Source: Vineibacter terrae
GTDB lineage: Bacteria > Pseudomonadota > Alphaproteobacteria > Reyranellales > Reyranellaceae
Length of the DNA: 46,931 bases
Direction of reading: 5' to 3'
NCBI RefSeq assembly: GCF_008039615.1
Contig: NZ_VDUZ01000066.1
Coordinates: 1 to 46,931 of the forward strand
Shown one piece after another: positions 8,058 through 16,384 of this stretch; within the stretch, counting starts at the first letter, position 1; each line of letters opens with the position of its first letter. The notes under the pieces are model-generated. The model saw only the letters and a list, made by a program, of their open reading frames with translations. It was not told the DNA's origin and did not search any database. Both the position numbers and the translations under genes were made by a program.

Positions 8058-9025
8058 AGCTGGGGTCACCAATGAGCTTGCGCTACATCCTGCTGGCACT
8101 GTGTTGCGTCGTGGTCATGGGCGCGGTCCCGTCCATGGCGCAGCAGAAGCCGGCGCCCAAGCCGCAACCCGCCGCTGCCGCGCCGCCTGCCGGCCAGCAG
8201 GCCTTCGCGACGCCCCAGGCGGCGTTCGACGCCTTCGTCGCCGCCGCGCGCAGCGCCGACCCCGCGCAGTGGCAGAAGGTGCTCGGCGCGAGCTACAAGG
8301 ATCTCATCCCTGACGACATCGAGGACGTCGAGCAGGTGCGCAAGATGTTCCTCGAAGCCTACGCCGCCGGCAACAAGATCAACATGGACGGCGATTCCAA
8401 GGCCATCCTCGAGGTCGGCACCCACGGCTGGACGATGCCGATTCCCCTGGTCAAGGGCGGCGACGGCTGGCGCTTCGACATCGTGGCCGGGGCCGACGAG
8501 ATCGGCAACCGGGAGCTCGGCCGCAACGAGCTCGCCGTCATCCAGGTGCTGCTGGCGATCGTCGACGCGCAGCAGGAATACGCCGAGGCCGATCCCATGA
8601 AGACCGGCACGGGTCAGTACGCGCGCCGCCTGCTGAGCTCGCCGGGCAAGAAGGATGGTCTCTACTGGCCCTCGCAGCCGGGTGAGCCCGAGAGCCCGCT
8701 CGGCGATCTGATCGCCCACGCCCAGGCTGCCGGCGCCACCGAGGGCTCGGGGTATCACGGGTACCACTATCGCCTGCTCTACGCGCAAGGGCCCGACGCC
8801 AAGGGTGGCGCCCGCGACTACATCGTGAACGGCCGGATGATCGGCGGCTTCGCGGTGGTCGCGTGGCCCATCACCTACGGCATCACGGGCAACATGACCT
8901 TCATCGTGAGCCAGGACGGCGAGGTCTTCGAGAAGGACCTCGGAGCCAACACGGCGGTTGCAGTGGGCCAGATCAAGACCTTCAACCCGGACAAGACCTG
9001 GAAGAAATCCGACACCACGCCCTGA
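8054..9025 (+). CDS. DUF2950 family exported protein
   Basis: This 323-residue protein has a signal peptide (hydrophobic LRYILLALCCVVVMGAV, cleavage near SMA-QQ) and a Pro/Ala linker, then matches DUF2950 features: the FATPQAAFDAFVAAARSAD opening, GWRFDIVAGADEIGNRELGR, then a YHGYHYRLLYAQG segment and an AWPITYGITGNMTF block. Its function is unknown, but DUF2950 genes commonly lie beside DUF3300 genes, as here. The ATG at 8054 overlaps the DUF3300 stop and has GGAGG six bases upstream; a second ATG at 8072 is possible. The pair forms a two-gene envelope operon. Confidence 0.88.
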   Translation: MKLGSPMSLRYILLALCCVVVMGAVPSMAQQKPAPKPQPAAAAPPAGQQAFATPQAAFDAFVAAARSADPAQWQKVLGASYKDLIPDDIEDVEQVRKMFLEAYAAGNKINMDGDSKAILEVGTHGWTMPIPLVKGGDGWRFDIVAGADEIGNRELGRNELAVIQVLLAIVDAQQEYAEADPMKTGTGQYARRLLSSPGKKDGLYWPSQPGEPESPLGDLIAHAQAAGATEGSGYHGYHYRLLYAQGPDAKGGARDYIVNGRMIGGFAVVAWPITYGITGNMTFIVSQDGEVFEKDLGANTAVAVGQIKTFNPDKTWKKSDTTP

Positions 9026-9077
9026 GATCGATTGCTGCCGCGGGCGCGCCACGACCCTGGCGCGCTCCCGGCAATCC

Positions 9078-10082
9078 TCATTGCGGCGTGATGCCGAGCT
9101 GCTTCACGACATCGATCCACACCGGACTCTCGTCCTTGAGGATTCGCGCGAAGGCCTGGCGGCCGGATGCCGCGTTGTCGATGCCGAAGGTGTCGAGCAT
9201 CTCGCGGATCCGGGGTGTCTGCCCCGCCTCGACCATCAGCGCCGACAGCCGTTCGACAATCTCATCGGGAATGCCGGCCGGCCCCAGCAGGCCGGCCCAG
9301 CCGCGGATCTGGAACGCCTTGGCGGTCACCCCCTGCTCCAGGAACGTGGCCACGTCCGGCAGCTTCTTCATGCGCGTCTTCTGCGGCACGGCGATGGCAC
9401 GGCCTGTTCCGGACGCAAGGACGCTGGCGGCGGCCTGATAGCTGCCGCTGGCGGCATGAAGCGCGCCCGATGCGAAGTCCTGCCACATCGGCGCTTCGCC
9501 GCGATAGTGCACGGCCTCCATGTTGAGCCCGAATGCCTTGTTCAGTTCGGCGATGACAATGTGCCCATAGGATCCGAGCGAGTAGCTGCCGACGCTGACC
9601 TTGTTGTTCCGCGCCCAGGCGGCGAACTCCTTGATGTTGGTCGCCGGCACGGAGCGATGCACCACGAAGGGCAGATGGCCGGCTTCCGCGAAGGCGATAT
9701 AGACGAAGTCCTTCTCGGGGTCGTAGGGCAGGCTCTTGAACAGCACCCGGTTCATCACCATCGTCGTGGTGATGGTGAACAGCAGCGTGTAGCCGTCGGC
9801 CGGCGACTTGCTCACCATCTCGGCAGCGATGATACCGCTGGCGCCCGCCTTGTTCTCCACCACCACCGGCTGACCGATCTTCTGCGCGATGTGCTCGGCG
9901 TAGGCACGGGCGAACACGTCGGTCAAGCCACCGGCGGGCGCGCTTACGACGAGGCGGACCGGCTTGGCTGGCCAAGCCTGCGCCCGCGCCATCGCGCCCG
10001 GCAGGATCGGCACGATTGCGGCGGCGCCCGCAATCGCCATGCCTCGACGTATCAAGATACGCCGTGTAGTGCTCTGCCTCAT
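9078..10082 (-). CDS. Bug/TctC-family tripartite tricarboxylate transporter substrate-binding protein
   Basis: This 334-residue periplasmic receptor opens with an Arg-rich signal (RRILIRRGMAIAG, twin-arginine-like), and the mature part starts with the family pattern W-P-x-K-P-V-R-L-V-V, followed by PAGGLTDVFAR and VVVENKAGASGIIAAE. Bug proteins bind small carboxylates or related compounds for tripartite tricarboxylate (TctABC) transporters. No TctA or TctB membrane genes are nearby, so it is an orphan that must share a permease encoded elsewhere or act as a sensor. AGGGGG lies upstream of the ATG. It appears monocistronic. Confidence 0.9.
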   Translation of the reverse strand: MRQSTTRRILIRRGMAIAGAAAIVPILPGAMARAQAWPAKPVRLVVSAPAGGLTDVFARAYAEHIAQKIGQPVVVENKAGASGIIAAEMVSKSPADGYTLLFTITTTMVMNRVLFKSLPYDPEKDFVYIAFAEAGHLPFVVHRSVPATNIKEFAAWARNNKVSVGSYSLGSYGHIVIAELNKAFGLNMEAVHYRGEAPMWQDFASGALHAASGSYQAAASVLASGTGRAIAVPQKTRMKKLPDVATFLEQGVTAKAFQIRGWAGLLGPAGIPDEIVERLSALMVEAGQTPRIREMLDTFGIDNAASGRQAFARILKDESPVWIDVVKQLGITPQ

Positions 10083-10221
10083 CGCGCTGACCCCCTTACG
10101 ACTTGCTCTTTTGTTAGGGGACTATTTGTCTGCCACCGCCCGGTGACAAGCGATGAAGCGCCCGAATGTCTCGCGAGCCGGAACTGTCTGCGATGAGCGC
10201 GCTTCCTCGGAAATCCGAACC

Positions 10222-10307
10222 GTCATCCCGAAGCGTAGCGAGGGATCTCCCGCGGAGGACGCACGGTGCGCCATTCGCGGGAGATCCCTCGCTGCGCTCG
10301 GGATGAC
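10222..10307. repeat. Long hairpin repeat, family GTCATCCCGAGCG (copy 1)
   Basis: Arms at 10222-10254 and 10276-10307 are inverted copies of one another with a few mismatches (for example one extra A in the left arm); the loop contains a smaller GCAC-GGTGC hairpin. The element lies between two co-directional genes. It shares arms and loop with copies at 21.5 and 23.1 kb and arms with the one at 15.4 kb. Confidence 0.9.
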
Positions 10308-10347
10308 AGTAAGTCGTGATGACGGCGAAGATGTGAGCGCCGCGCGT

Positions 10348-11394
10348 TCAGGCGGGGAATTGCGCGCCGGGCGTGGAACGCGAGATCGCCGTCTCGTCCG
10401 GCGACATGTCGGCCGGCACGTTGCCGAACAACGGCGTGCTGAGATAGCGCTCGCCGGTGTCCGGCATCATGCACAGGATGGTCGCGTTCCGTGGCGCATC
10501 GGCGCAGACGCGAAGCGCGCCGGCAAAGGTCGCGCCGGCGGTGATGCCGACGAAAATGCCTTCCTTGCTGGCGAGGTCGGCAGCGCAACGCAACGCCTCG
10601 GTGCCGGAAACGGCGATCACGCGGCTGATCGTTCCCGATGCCACGGCGTCAGCCGTCAGCTTCGGGATGAAGTCCGGCGTCCAGCCCTGCATAGGGTGCG
10701 GCTTGAAGGCAGGATGAGGCGCAGCCGCCGACCCGTCGGGATGGCGGCTCTGCTCGGCGCCACTGGCCAGCAGCTGTGCATCCTCGGGCTCGCACACGAC
10801 GATCTTCGTGTCGGGCCTCTCCTTGGCCAGCACCCGTGAGACGCCCTTCAGTGTCCCGCCGGTGCCGTATCCCGTCACCCAGTAGTCGAGCCTCTCGCCC
10901 TTGAAGTCCTCGACGATCTCGCGCGCCGTCGTGCGGGAATGCATGTCGGCATTGGCCTCGTTCTCGAACTGGCGCGTCAGGAACCAGCCATGCGCGCTTG
11001 CCAGCTCGGCGGCCTTGGTCACCATGGCGACGGCACGGCCGGCCGCCGGCGTGAGCACGACCTTGGCCCCCAGGAAGCGCATCAGCTTGCGCCGCTCGAC
11101 ACTGAACTGCTCGGCCATCGTCACGACCAGCGGATACCCCTTCTGGGCGCAGACCATCGCCAGGCCGATCCCGGTGTTGCCGCTGGTCGCCTCGATCACG
11201 GTCTGCCCGGGCTTGAGCTGACCGGACCGCTCGGCGGCTTCGATCACCCCCAGTGCCAGACGGTCCTTCACGGATCCCAGGGGATTGAATGCCTCGACCT
11301 TCGCGAACAGATTGACGCCCGCGGGCGCCAGGTTGTTGATCCGCACAACCGGTGTGTTGCCGATCGTCTCGAGAATGCTACCGAACTTGCTCAT
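10348..11394 (-). CDS. cysK: Cysteine synthase (O-acetylserine sulfhydrylase)
   Basis: This is a PLP-dependent fold-type II enzyme of 348 residues that joins O-acetylserine and sulfide to form cysteine. The PLP lysine is Lys43 in NPLGSVKDR; the substrate loop TSGNTG and the phosphate-binding GTGGT motif follow in the right order. The C-terminus (DTGERYLSTPLF) is the classic CysK ending, extended by about 30 residues. The ATG at 11394 is used because a G-rich ribosome-binding site precedes it and it matches the family N-terminus; the frame stays open upstream but looks non-coding. It is followed by a hairpin repeat and lies 74 bp after the alpha/beta hydrolase gene. Confidence 0.95.
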   Translation of the reverse strand: MSKFGSILETIGNTPVVRINNLAPAGVNLFAKVEAFNPLGSVKDRLALGVIEAAERSGQLKPGQTVIEATSGNTGIGLAMVCAQKGYPLVVTMAEQFSVERRKLMRFLGAKVVLTPAAGRAVAMVTKAAELASAHGWFLTRQFENEANADMHSRTTAREIVEDFKGERLDYWVTGYGTGGTLKGVSRVLAKERPDTKIVVCEPEDAQLLASGAEQSRHPDGSAAAPHPAFKPHPMQGWTPDFIPKLTADAVASGTISRVIAVSGTEALRCAADLASKEGIFVGITAGATFAGALRVCADAPRNATILCMMPDTGERYLSTPLFGNVPADMSPDETAISRSTPGAQFPA

Positions 11395-11468
11395 CGTTGC
11401 CCCCCAACTGCAAACGCCAATCGTCTTGTCAGAGCACGGTCCGGGCGCCGCGGCCATGCCCTGCTCTG

Positions 11469-12293
11469 CTAGAACGGAAATGCGCTCATGTGCTCCACAC
11501 GTGCAACATGCGCCTTGATCGCGCTTGCCACCGCCTCGGCATGTGTCGTGATCGCGAAATGCGACGCGCCGGCAAGCGCGGCGGATGACGCCTTGTCCAT
11601 GTGCTGCGCCAGCAGCAGGTTCGCGCGCTGCGCGGCAGGATGGCTGTCGGCCCCCCACATGACAAGGGCCGGCGTGGCGATGGCCGCCAGGGACGCCGGT
11701 GTCAGCGGAAAGCCGTATGCGCTGGCCCAGTCCAGGATGTTGACCGCCGTCGTCTCGACGGCATAGGCGCGCACGCGCTGCGGCCAGGCGGCGAAGCAGC
11801 CCGCGCCGCCGTAGAAGTCGACCATCGCTTCGATCGCCGTCGCCCGGCCGGCGCGAAAAGCTGCGAAATAGCCGTCCGTCATGTCGCGGAAGGCACGGTA
11901 GTGCTGCAGCTCGCCCGTCGTGCGCAGCAGCTCCGCCGCCGGCGCCTCGATGACCGTCAGGCTCAGCAGCGGCACAAGGTTCCTGAGCGCGACGACAACC
12001 GCGGCCAGCCCGCCGAACGAATGACCGACGAGATGCACCGGGCTGCCGGCACGGCGAATGACCGCTTCGATGACCTCGGCCTCGTGCGCGATATCGGCAT
12101 CGAGCGCCGTGCGGCGCTCAGCGGTCCGGCCGTAGCCCAGCAGGCTCGTCGTCACGCAGCGGAAGCTGTTGCCCCACTGCGCGACGACAGGCCGCCATGC
12201 GGCGCCGGTGCTGCACGACCCCGGCACCAGGACAATCGTCGGGCCGCGCCCTTCCTCGTGGTAGTCGATGGTGCCCTGCACGTCATCGATCAT
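11469..12293 (-). CDS. Alpha/beta-fold hydrolase
   Basis: This 274-residue protein has the alpha/beta hydrolase pattern: oxyanion region VLVPGSCSTG, nucleophile elbow GHSFGG, an acid on the strand before MWGADSHP, and a late His in GASHFAI. The substrate is unknown; the fold covers esterases, lactonases and C-C hydrolases. GGAGGG precedes the ATG at 12293, which starts the family-like segment DDVQGTIDYHEEG; the upstream in-frame ATG has no such signal. It lies 44 bp after the methyltransferase gene on the same strand, probably in one transcript with it. Confidence 0.88.
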   Translation of the reverse strand: MIDDVQGTIDYHEEGRGPTIVLVPGSCSTGAAWRPVVAQWGNSFRCVTTSLLGYGRTAERRTALDADIAHEAEVIEAVIRRAGSPVHLVGHSFGGLAAVVVALRNLVPLLSLTVIEAPAAELLRTTGELQHYRAFRDMTDGYFAAFRAGRATAIEAMVDFYGGAGCFAAWPQRVRAYAVETTAVNILDWASAYGFPLTPASLAAIATPALVMWGADSHPAAQRANLLLAQHMDKASSAALAGASHFAITTHAEAVASAIKAHVARVEHMSAFPF

Positions 12294-12337
12294 GGGTTCC
12301 CTCCGGCCGGTCGGCGGCGCGACGCGATGGCAGGCCG

Positions 12338-13180
12338 TCAATGCCGGGTGATGACGACCTCCAGATACTCGCTGGGCACGACCATGGTGCCGTCCCCCGA
12401 GCGGTTGAACTGCCCGATCAGCGCCACGAGGTCACGTTCCAGGGCCGCCTGCGCCGGCGGCTCGAGCGCCGCGAATGTCTTGAGGACCGGCCCGTAGTAG
12501 CTCCTGAACACATCGAGCCAGTGCTCGGCGGAGCGGTACCGGAACACGAAGTTTTGCGGCGTCGCCTTGATCGAGGTCCGGGGGAACAGCTCGGCCAGCC
12601 GCGCCGGCGTGCCCCACAGCGCCGGCGACTTGACGCCCGGCGGCGGCGGCATGTGCTTGCCGATGGTCTTGAACAGCTGGCCGATGAACCCGTCCGGCGT
12701 CCAGTTGGCCAGGCCGATCTTGCCGCCCGGCCTGCAGACGCGGACCATCTCGGCGGCGGCGCGCTCCTGATCGGCCGTGAACATCACGCCAAAGGTGGAG
12801 ACCACCACGTCGAAGCTGCCATCCGCGAACGGCAGCTTTTCAGCATCCGCCTCGCGGAACGAAAGGTCGAAGCGCTCGGCCTCGGCGCGCTGGCGGGCGC
12901 GATCGAGCAAGGCCGGCACGTAGTCGGTGGCGACCACATCGCACCAGCGGCGGGCCGCCGCGAGGCTGACATTGCCATTGCCGGCGGCGACGTCGAGCAC
13001 CTTCTGGCCGGCACGGACGTCAAGCGCCTCGCACAGCGTCTCGCCCACGATCTGCAACGTCGCGCCGACGATCGCATAGTCACCGGATGACCAGGCGCCC
13101 TGCTGGCGCGCTTTCACTGCCGTCAGATCGACCGTAGCCGACGCGGGACCTTGGTTTGTTGCTATGGCCGTCGTAACCAT
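12338..13180 (-). CDS. Class I SAM-dependent methyltransferase
   Basis: This 280-residue protein has the Rossmann methyltransferase signature VLDVAAGNGN (residues 61-70), an acidic end of strand 2 (VVATDYVPALL) and motif FREADAEKLPFADGSFDVV typical of the UbiE/COQ5-like group. A motif with FGVMFTADQERAAAEM and CRPGGKIGLANW follows. The methyl acceptor is unknown. It is the first gene of a short leftward unit and is divergent from the large BTAD regulator, with 132 bp between the start codons. Confidence 0.88.
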   Translation of the reverse strand: MVTTAIATNQGPASATVDLTAVKARQQGAWSSGDYAIVGATLQIVGETLCEALDVRAGQKVLDVAAGNGNVSLAAARRWCDVVATDYVPALLDRARQRAEAERFDLSFREADAEKLPFADGSFDVVVSTFGVMFTADQERAAAEMVRVCRPGGKIGLANWTPDGFIGQLFKTIGKHMPPPPGVKSPALWGTPARLAELFPRTSIKATPQNFVFRYRSAEHWLDVFRSYYGPVLKTFAALEPPAQAALERDLVALIGQFNRSGDGTMVVPSEYLEVVITRH

Positions 13181-13312
13181 GATCGCCTCTCCATTCGTGA
13201 TGTCGTTCCTGCTATAATGTTGCCTGCCCGTGCGAGGACGTTGGCCGGATCTGACGCTGCAGGTGCGTCATGACCTCAGTCTCGAGCGTAGCGGGCTCCC
13301 GTGGAGGTGAGC

Positions 13313-15355
13313 GTGGAAGGCGGCGTGGAAGTGCCCGTGGATTCTTCTGAGACGCGCCGCAGCGATGACGCCGCGCTACGGGTGCGCCTGCTCGGCCCCC
13401 TGTCGATCACCCGCGGCGGCGCCATGCTGGCGCTGCCGGCGTCGCGCAAGGCGCGCGGATTGTTCGGCTATCTGACGCTGGCGCCGCGGGCGGCCGCGCG
13501 CAGCCAGCTCTGCGAGCTGCTGTGGGATGTGCCCAACGACCCGCGCGGCGAGCTCCGCTGGTGCCTGAGCAAGATCCGGGGCCTGGTCGATGCGCCGGAC
13601 CGCCGCCGGGTCGATGCCCGCGCCGACACCATCCGGCTCGACCTGACGGACTGCTTCGTCGATGCCATCGAGATCATGCGCGCGCTCCAGGACGGTATCG
13701 AGACGCTGCCGCCGGCACGCCTGCGCATGCTGGCGGCGCTGTTCGCAGGTGACTTCCTCGAAGGCATGGAGATCGACCGCAGCCCGGTGTTCAGCAGCTG
13801 GCTCACGGCGCAGCGCCGTCGTTTCCGTGACGGCCATGCGGCCGTCCTGGAGCAGCTCGTCAAGAGCGTCCCCGACGATGAGGCCTTCGACCATCTCGGC
13901 ACCTGGCTGCAGATCGCGCCATTCGAACGGCGCGTGCACGAGGCGCTTCTGGATGCCCTGGCCCGCTGCGGCCGGCTGCGCGAGGCGGAGGAGCATCTGG
14001 CGGCGTCTGCCCGGCTGTTCGAGGCCGAGGGCCTCGATCACGCGCCGATCCGCGACGCCTGGCGCGCGGCCCGGGCAAAGACCGACGGCGCAGCGGCGGC
14101 GCGGCCGCTCGTCGTTGCCGCAGCGTCCGCCGCCAGCAGCGTCGCCGAGGGCGGCAGCCCGCTGGCGGCGCGGCGCGCATCCATCGCGGTGATGCCGTTT
14201 GCCGACCAGACCGGCGGCGCGGCCGTGCCCGGAGGGCCCGGTGACGGGCTGGCCTACGACGTGATCACGCGGCTTGCCAAGCTGCGCAGCTTGTTCGTCA
14301 TCGCGCAGGGGACCGTCTTCGCGCTGCGGGACCGGAACATAGCCCCGCATGATGCCGGCCGGATGCTGGGCGTCGACTACATCGTCAGCGGCTCGCTGCG
14401 GCGACAGGGCAAGCGCGTCACGGTGATGGTGGAGCTGGCCGAAACGCAGACCGCGCGCATCGTCTGGGCGGAGGTCTTCGACCGCACGGTGGACGACGCC
14501 CTGCTCGTCTTCGACGACATCGGCAACAGCATCGTTGCGTCCATCGCCCATGAGGTCGAGGCCATCGAGCGCAACCGCGCCATCCTGCGGCCGCCCAACT
14601 CGCTGGACGCCTGGGAAGCGCATCACCGCGGCCTGTGGCACATGTACCGGTTCAACCAGGTCGACAACGTCCAGGCCCAGCACTTCTTCGAGACAGCCGT
14701 GCGCCTCGACCCAACCTTCGCGCGCGCCCATGCCGGCCTGTCCTTCACGCATTTTCAGAACGCATTCCAGGGCTGGGCGGACCGCCGCCGGGAAATCGAT
14801 CGCGCGATCGACACCGCCGGGCAGAGCCTCATGGCCGATGACCGCGATCCGGCGGCGCATTGGGCCATGGGACGCGCGTTGTGGCTGCGCGGCCGCCACG
14901 ACCAGTCCTTCGTCGAGCTGGAAACCGCGATCGACCTGAGCCCGAACTTCGCGCTTGGTCACTACACGCTGGCGTTCGTGCATGCGCAGACCGGCGATCC
15001 CGACGCCGCGATCAACTACGCTGATCATTCGCGCCAGCTGAGCCCGTTCGATCCGCTCCTGTTCGGCATGCTGGGCTCGCGCGCCATGGCGCTGGTGCGC
15101 CTCAACCGCTTTGCCGAAGCCGCCGACTGGGGCGTCAAGGCCACCGCCCGTCCCAACGCACATGCGCATATCCTGGCGATCGCCGCCTACTGCCTGGCGC
15201 TGGCCGGCCGGCTCGACGAGGCACGCACCTATATGGCAGCTATCCGCAAGATGGTGCCGGACTATCGCGTCGATGACTTCCTGACGGCCATGCAGTTCGC
15301 GCCGGACGATGCCGCGTTGTTCCGGGAGGGCGAAAAGCGCATCGGGTTGGGTTGA
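13313..15355 (+). CDS. BTAD/TolB-like/TPR-containing transcriptional regulator
   Basis: This protein of about 680 residues has three parts. The N-terminal 100 residues resemble an OmpR-type winged helix as found in SARP/BTAD activators (VRLLGPLSITRGG, LCELLWD), followed by a bacterial transcriptional activator helical domain. Around residue 290 a CadC/adenylate-cyclase-like TolB segment begins (SIAVMPFADQTG, YIVSGSLRRQG). The C-terminal third has TPR-type helical repeats. I chose GTG 13313 because GGAGG at 13303-13307 is five bases upstream; a GTG at 13301 would overlap that signal. A TATAAT at 13213-13218 may be its -10 element. It is divergent from the methyltransferase gene. Confidence 0.85.
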   Translation: MEGGVEVPVDSSETRRSDDAALRVRLLGPLSITRGGAMLALPASRKARGLFGYLTLAPRAAARSQLCELLWDVPNDPRGELRWCLSKIRGLVDAPDRRRVDARADTIRLDLTDCFVDAIEIMRALQDGIETLPPARLRMLAALFAGDFLEGMEIDRSPVFSSWLTAQRRRFRDGHAAVLEQLVKSVPDDEAFDHLGTWLQIAPFERRVHEALLDALARCGRLREAEEHLAASARLFEAEGLDHAPIRDAWRAARAKTDGAAAARPLVVAAASAASSVAEGGSPLAARRASIAVMPFADQTGGAAVPGGPGDGLAYDVITRLAKLRSLFVIAQGTVFALRDRNIAPHDAGRMLGVDYIVSGSLRRQGKRVTVMVELAETQTARIVWAEVFDRTVDDALLVFDDIGNSIVASIAHEVEAIERNRAILRPPNSLDAWEAHHRGLWHMYRFNQVDNVQAQHFFETAVRLDPTFARAHAGLSFTHFQNAFQGWADRRREIDRAIDTAGQSLMADDRDPAAHWAMGRALWLRGRHDQSFVELETAIDLSPNFALGHYTLAFVHAQTGDPDAAINYADHSRQLSPFDPLLFGMLGSRAMALVRLNRFAEAADWGVKATARPNAHAHILAIAAYCLALAGRLDEARTYMAAIRKMVPDYRVDDFLTAMQFAPDDAALFREGEKRIGLG

Positions 15356-15400
15356 GGATACCCGCGCCACTAGTAGCTATCGGTAGGAGGCGAGTTGTGC

Positions 15401-15489
15401 CTGTCATCCCGAGCGCAGCGAGGGATCTCCCGCGTGTGGCGCACTGTGCGTCACACGCGGGAGATCCCTCGCTGCGCTCGGGATGACAG
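15401..15489. repeat. Long hairpin repeat, family GTCATCCCGAGCG (copy 2, perfect arms)
   Basis: Arms 15401-15438 and 15452-15489 are exact 38-bp reverse complements, and four further pairs form inside the 13-base loop (15440-15443 with 15447-15450). The whole 89-bp unit can fold into one nearly unbroken hairpin. It lies between two rightward genes and does not belong to the downstream HD-domain gene, whose frame only happens to be open through it. Confidence 0.95.
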
Positions 15490-15559
15490 ATATATCAGCG
15501 ACCTGCGATTTCCAGCACTTCAGATTAGTTTCGAGAAACCACGACCGAGGAGACATGCC

Positions 15560-16321
15560 GTGAGCGGTACGATGAGCCTGTCGCAGCGCGCTGATGCGCT
15601 GGAATCCAAGATGGCACGGGACCTCGACTACATCGTCATCAAGTCGCGCCTCTACAGCATGGCGGACGGCGATATGAGCCCGCCACCGAATGCGGGCGCG
15701 CTGATGAAGGAAAACCCGAAGGCACGCGTCCTGATGGGCGACGACCCGCGCCTGCCGGCAATGCCGGAGAAGCCGTCCCTCATGGATTTCTTCAGGCTTC
15801 GCTTCGGCCCATGCATGCACCTCCTGCAAAGCGCCAGGCACGCGGTCAAGGCCGGCTTGCCCGAGAACATGGTGCTCGCCTGCCTGCTGCACGATATCTC
15901 GACGATCGGCTTCATCCGGGGTGACCACGGATATTGGGGGGCGCAGCTGGTCGAGCCGTACGTCGACGAGGAAGTGACCTGGGCGATCCGCGCCCACCAG
16001 GTGCTGCGGTTCTATCCCGACGAATCGGTCGGCTACGAGTATCCGCAAGCGTACATCACCGCGTTCGGCCCCGACTACCATCCCGATCCCTACGTCGAGG
16101 AGGACTACAAGCGGATGCGGGCCCACAAATGGTACATGTCGGGCCGGCAGATCACCGTGCACGACATCTACTCGTTCGACCCCAACCTGCATGTCGAGCT
16201 CGACGAGTTCACCGACGTCATAGGCCGCAACTTCCGCCAGCCCGAACAGGGCCTCGGCTTCGACAACAGCCCGGTCGCGCACATGTGGCGGGCGATGATC
16301 CGCCCGGCAAAGTACCTGTAG
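15560..16321 (+). CDS. HD-domain protein, possible di-metal phosphohydrolase or oxygenase
   Basis: This 253-residue protein carries the HD fold metal ligands: His87 (HLLQSA), His111-Asp112 (LLHDI), His123 (GDHGYWGA) and His146 (RAHQV). The H...HD...H...H spacing and the HLLQ and HGYWGA surroundings recall mixed-valence di-iron HD oxygenases such as PhnZ and MIOX as much as ordinary phosphohydrolases; which one cannot be decided here. GTG 15560 is chosen for GAGGAG seven bases upstream; the open frame further upstream runs through a repeat hairpin and is not coding. It converges on the PhyH-type gene. Confidence 0.82.
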   Translation: MSGTMSLSQRADALESKMARDLDYIVIKSRLYSMADGDMSPPPNAGALMKENPKARVLMGDDPRLPAMPEKPSLMDFFRLRFGPCMHLLQSARHAVKAGLPENMVLACLLHDISTIGFIRGDHGYWGAQLVEPYVDEEVTWAIRAHQVLRFYPDESVGYEYPQAYITAFGPDYHPDPYVEEDYKRMRAHKWYMSGRQITVHDIYSFDPNLHVELDEFTDVIGRNFRQPEQGLGFDNSPVAHMWRAMIRPAKYL

Positions 16322-16384
16322 CGTCATCGCTTCGTATCGAGTGGCGGCCGGCATCGAGCGCCACAGCTGACGCCAGTCGCGCAC

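Noticed and set aside
7516-8313. Alternative frame over the GQGQRPGGV repeats
   Set aside because: Silent changes between repeat units preserve the DUF3300 frame, not this one.
13376-15370. Long minus-strand open frame opposite the BTAD regulator
   Set aside because: It mirrors the real gene through GC-rich codon bias, shows no domain pattern and has no ribosome-binding site.
15395-15559. N-terminal extension of the HD-domain gene
   Set aside because: It is translated repeat hairpin; the real start is GTG 15560 with its ribosome-binding site.
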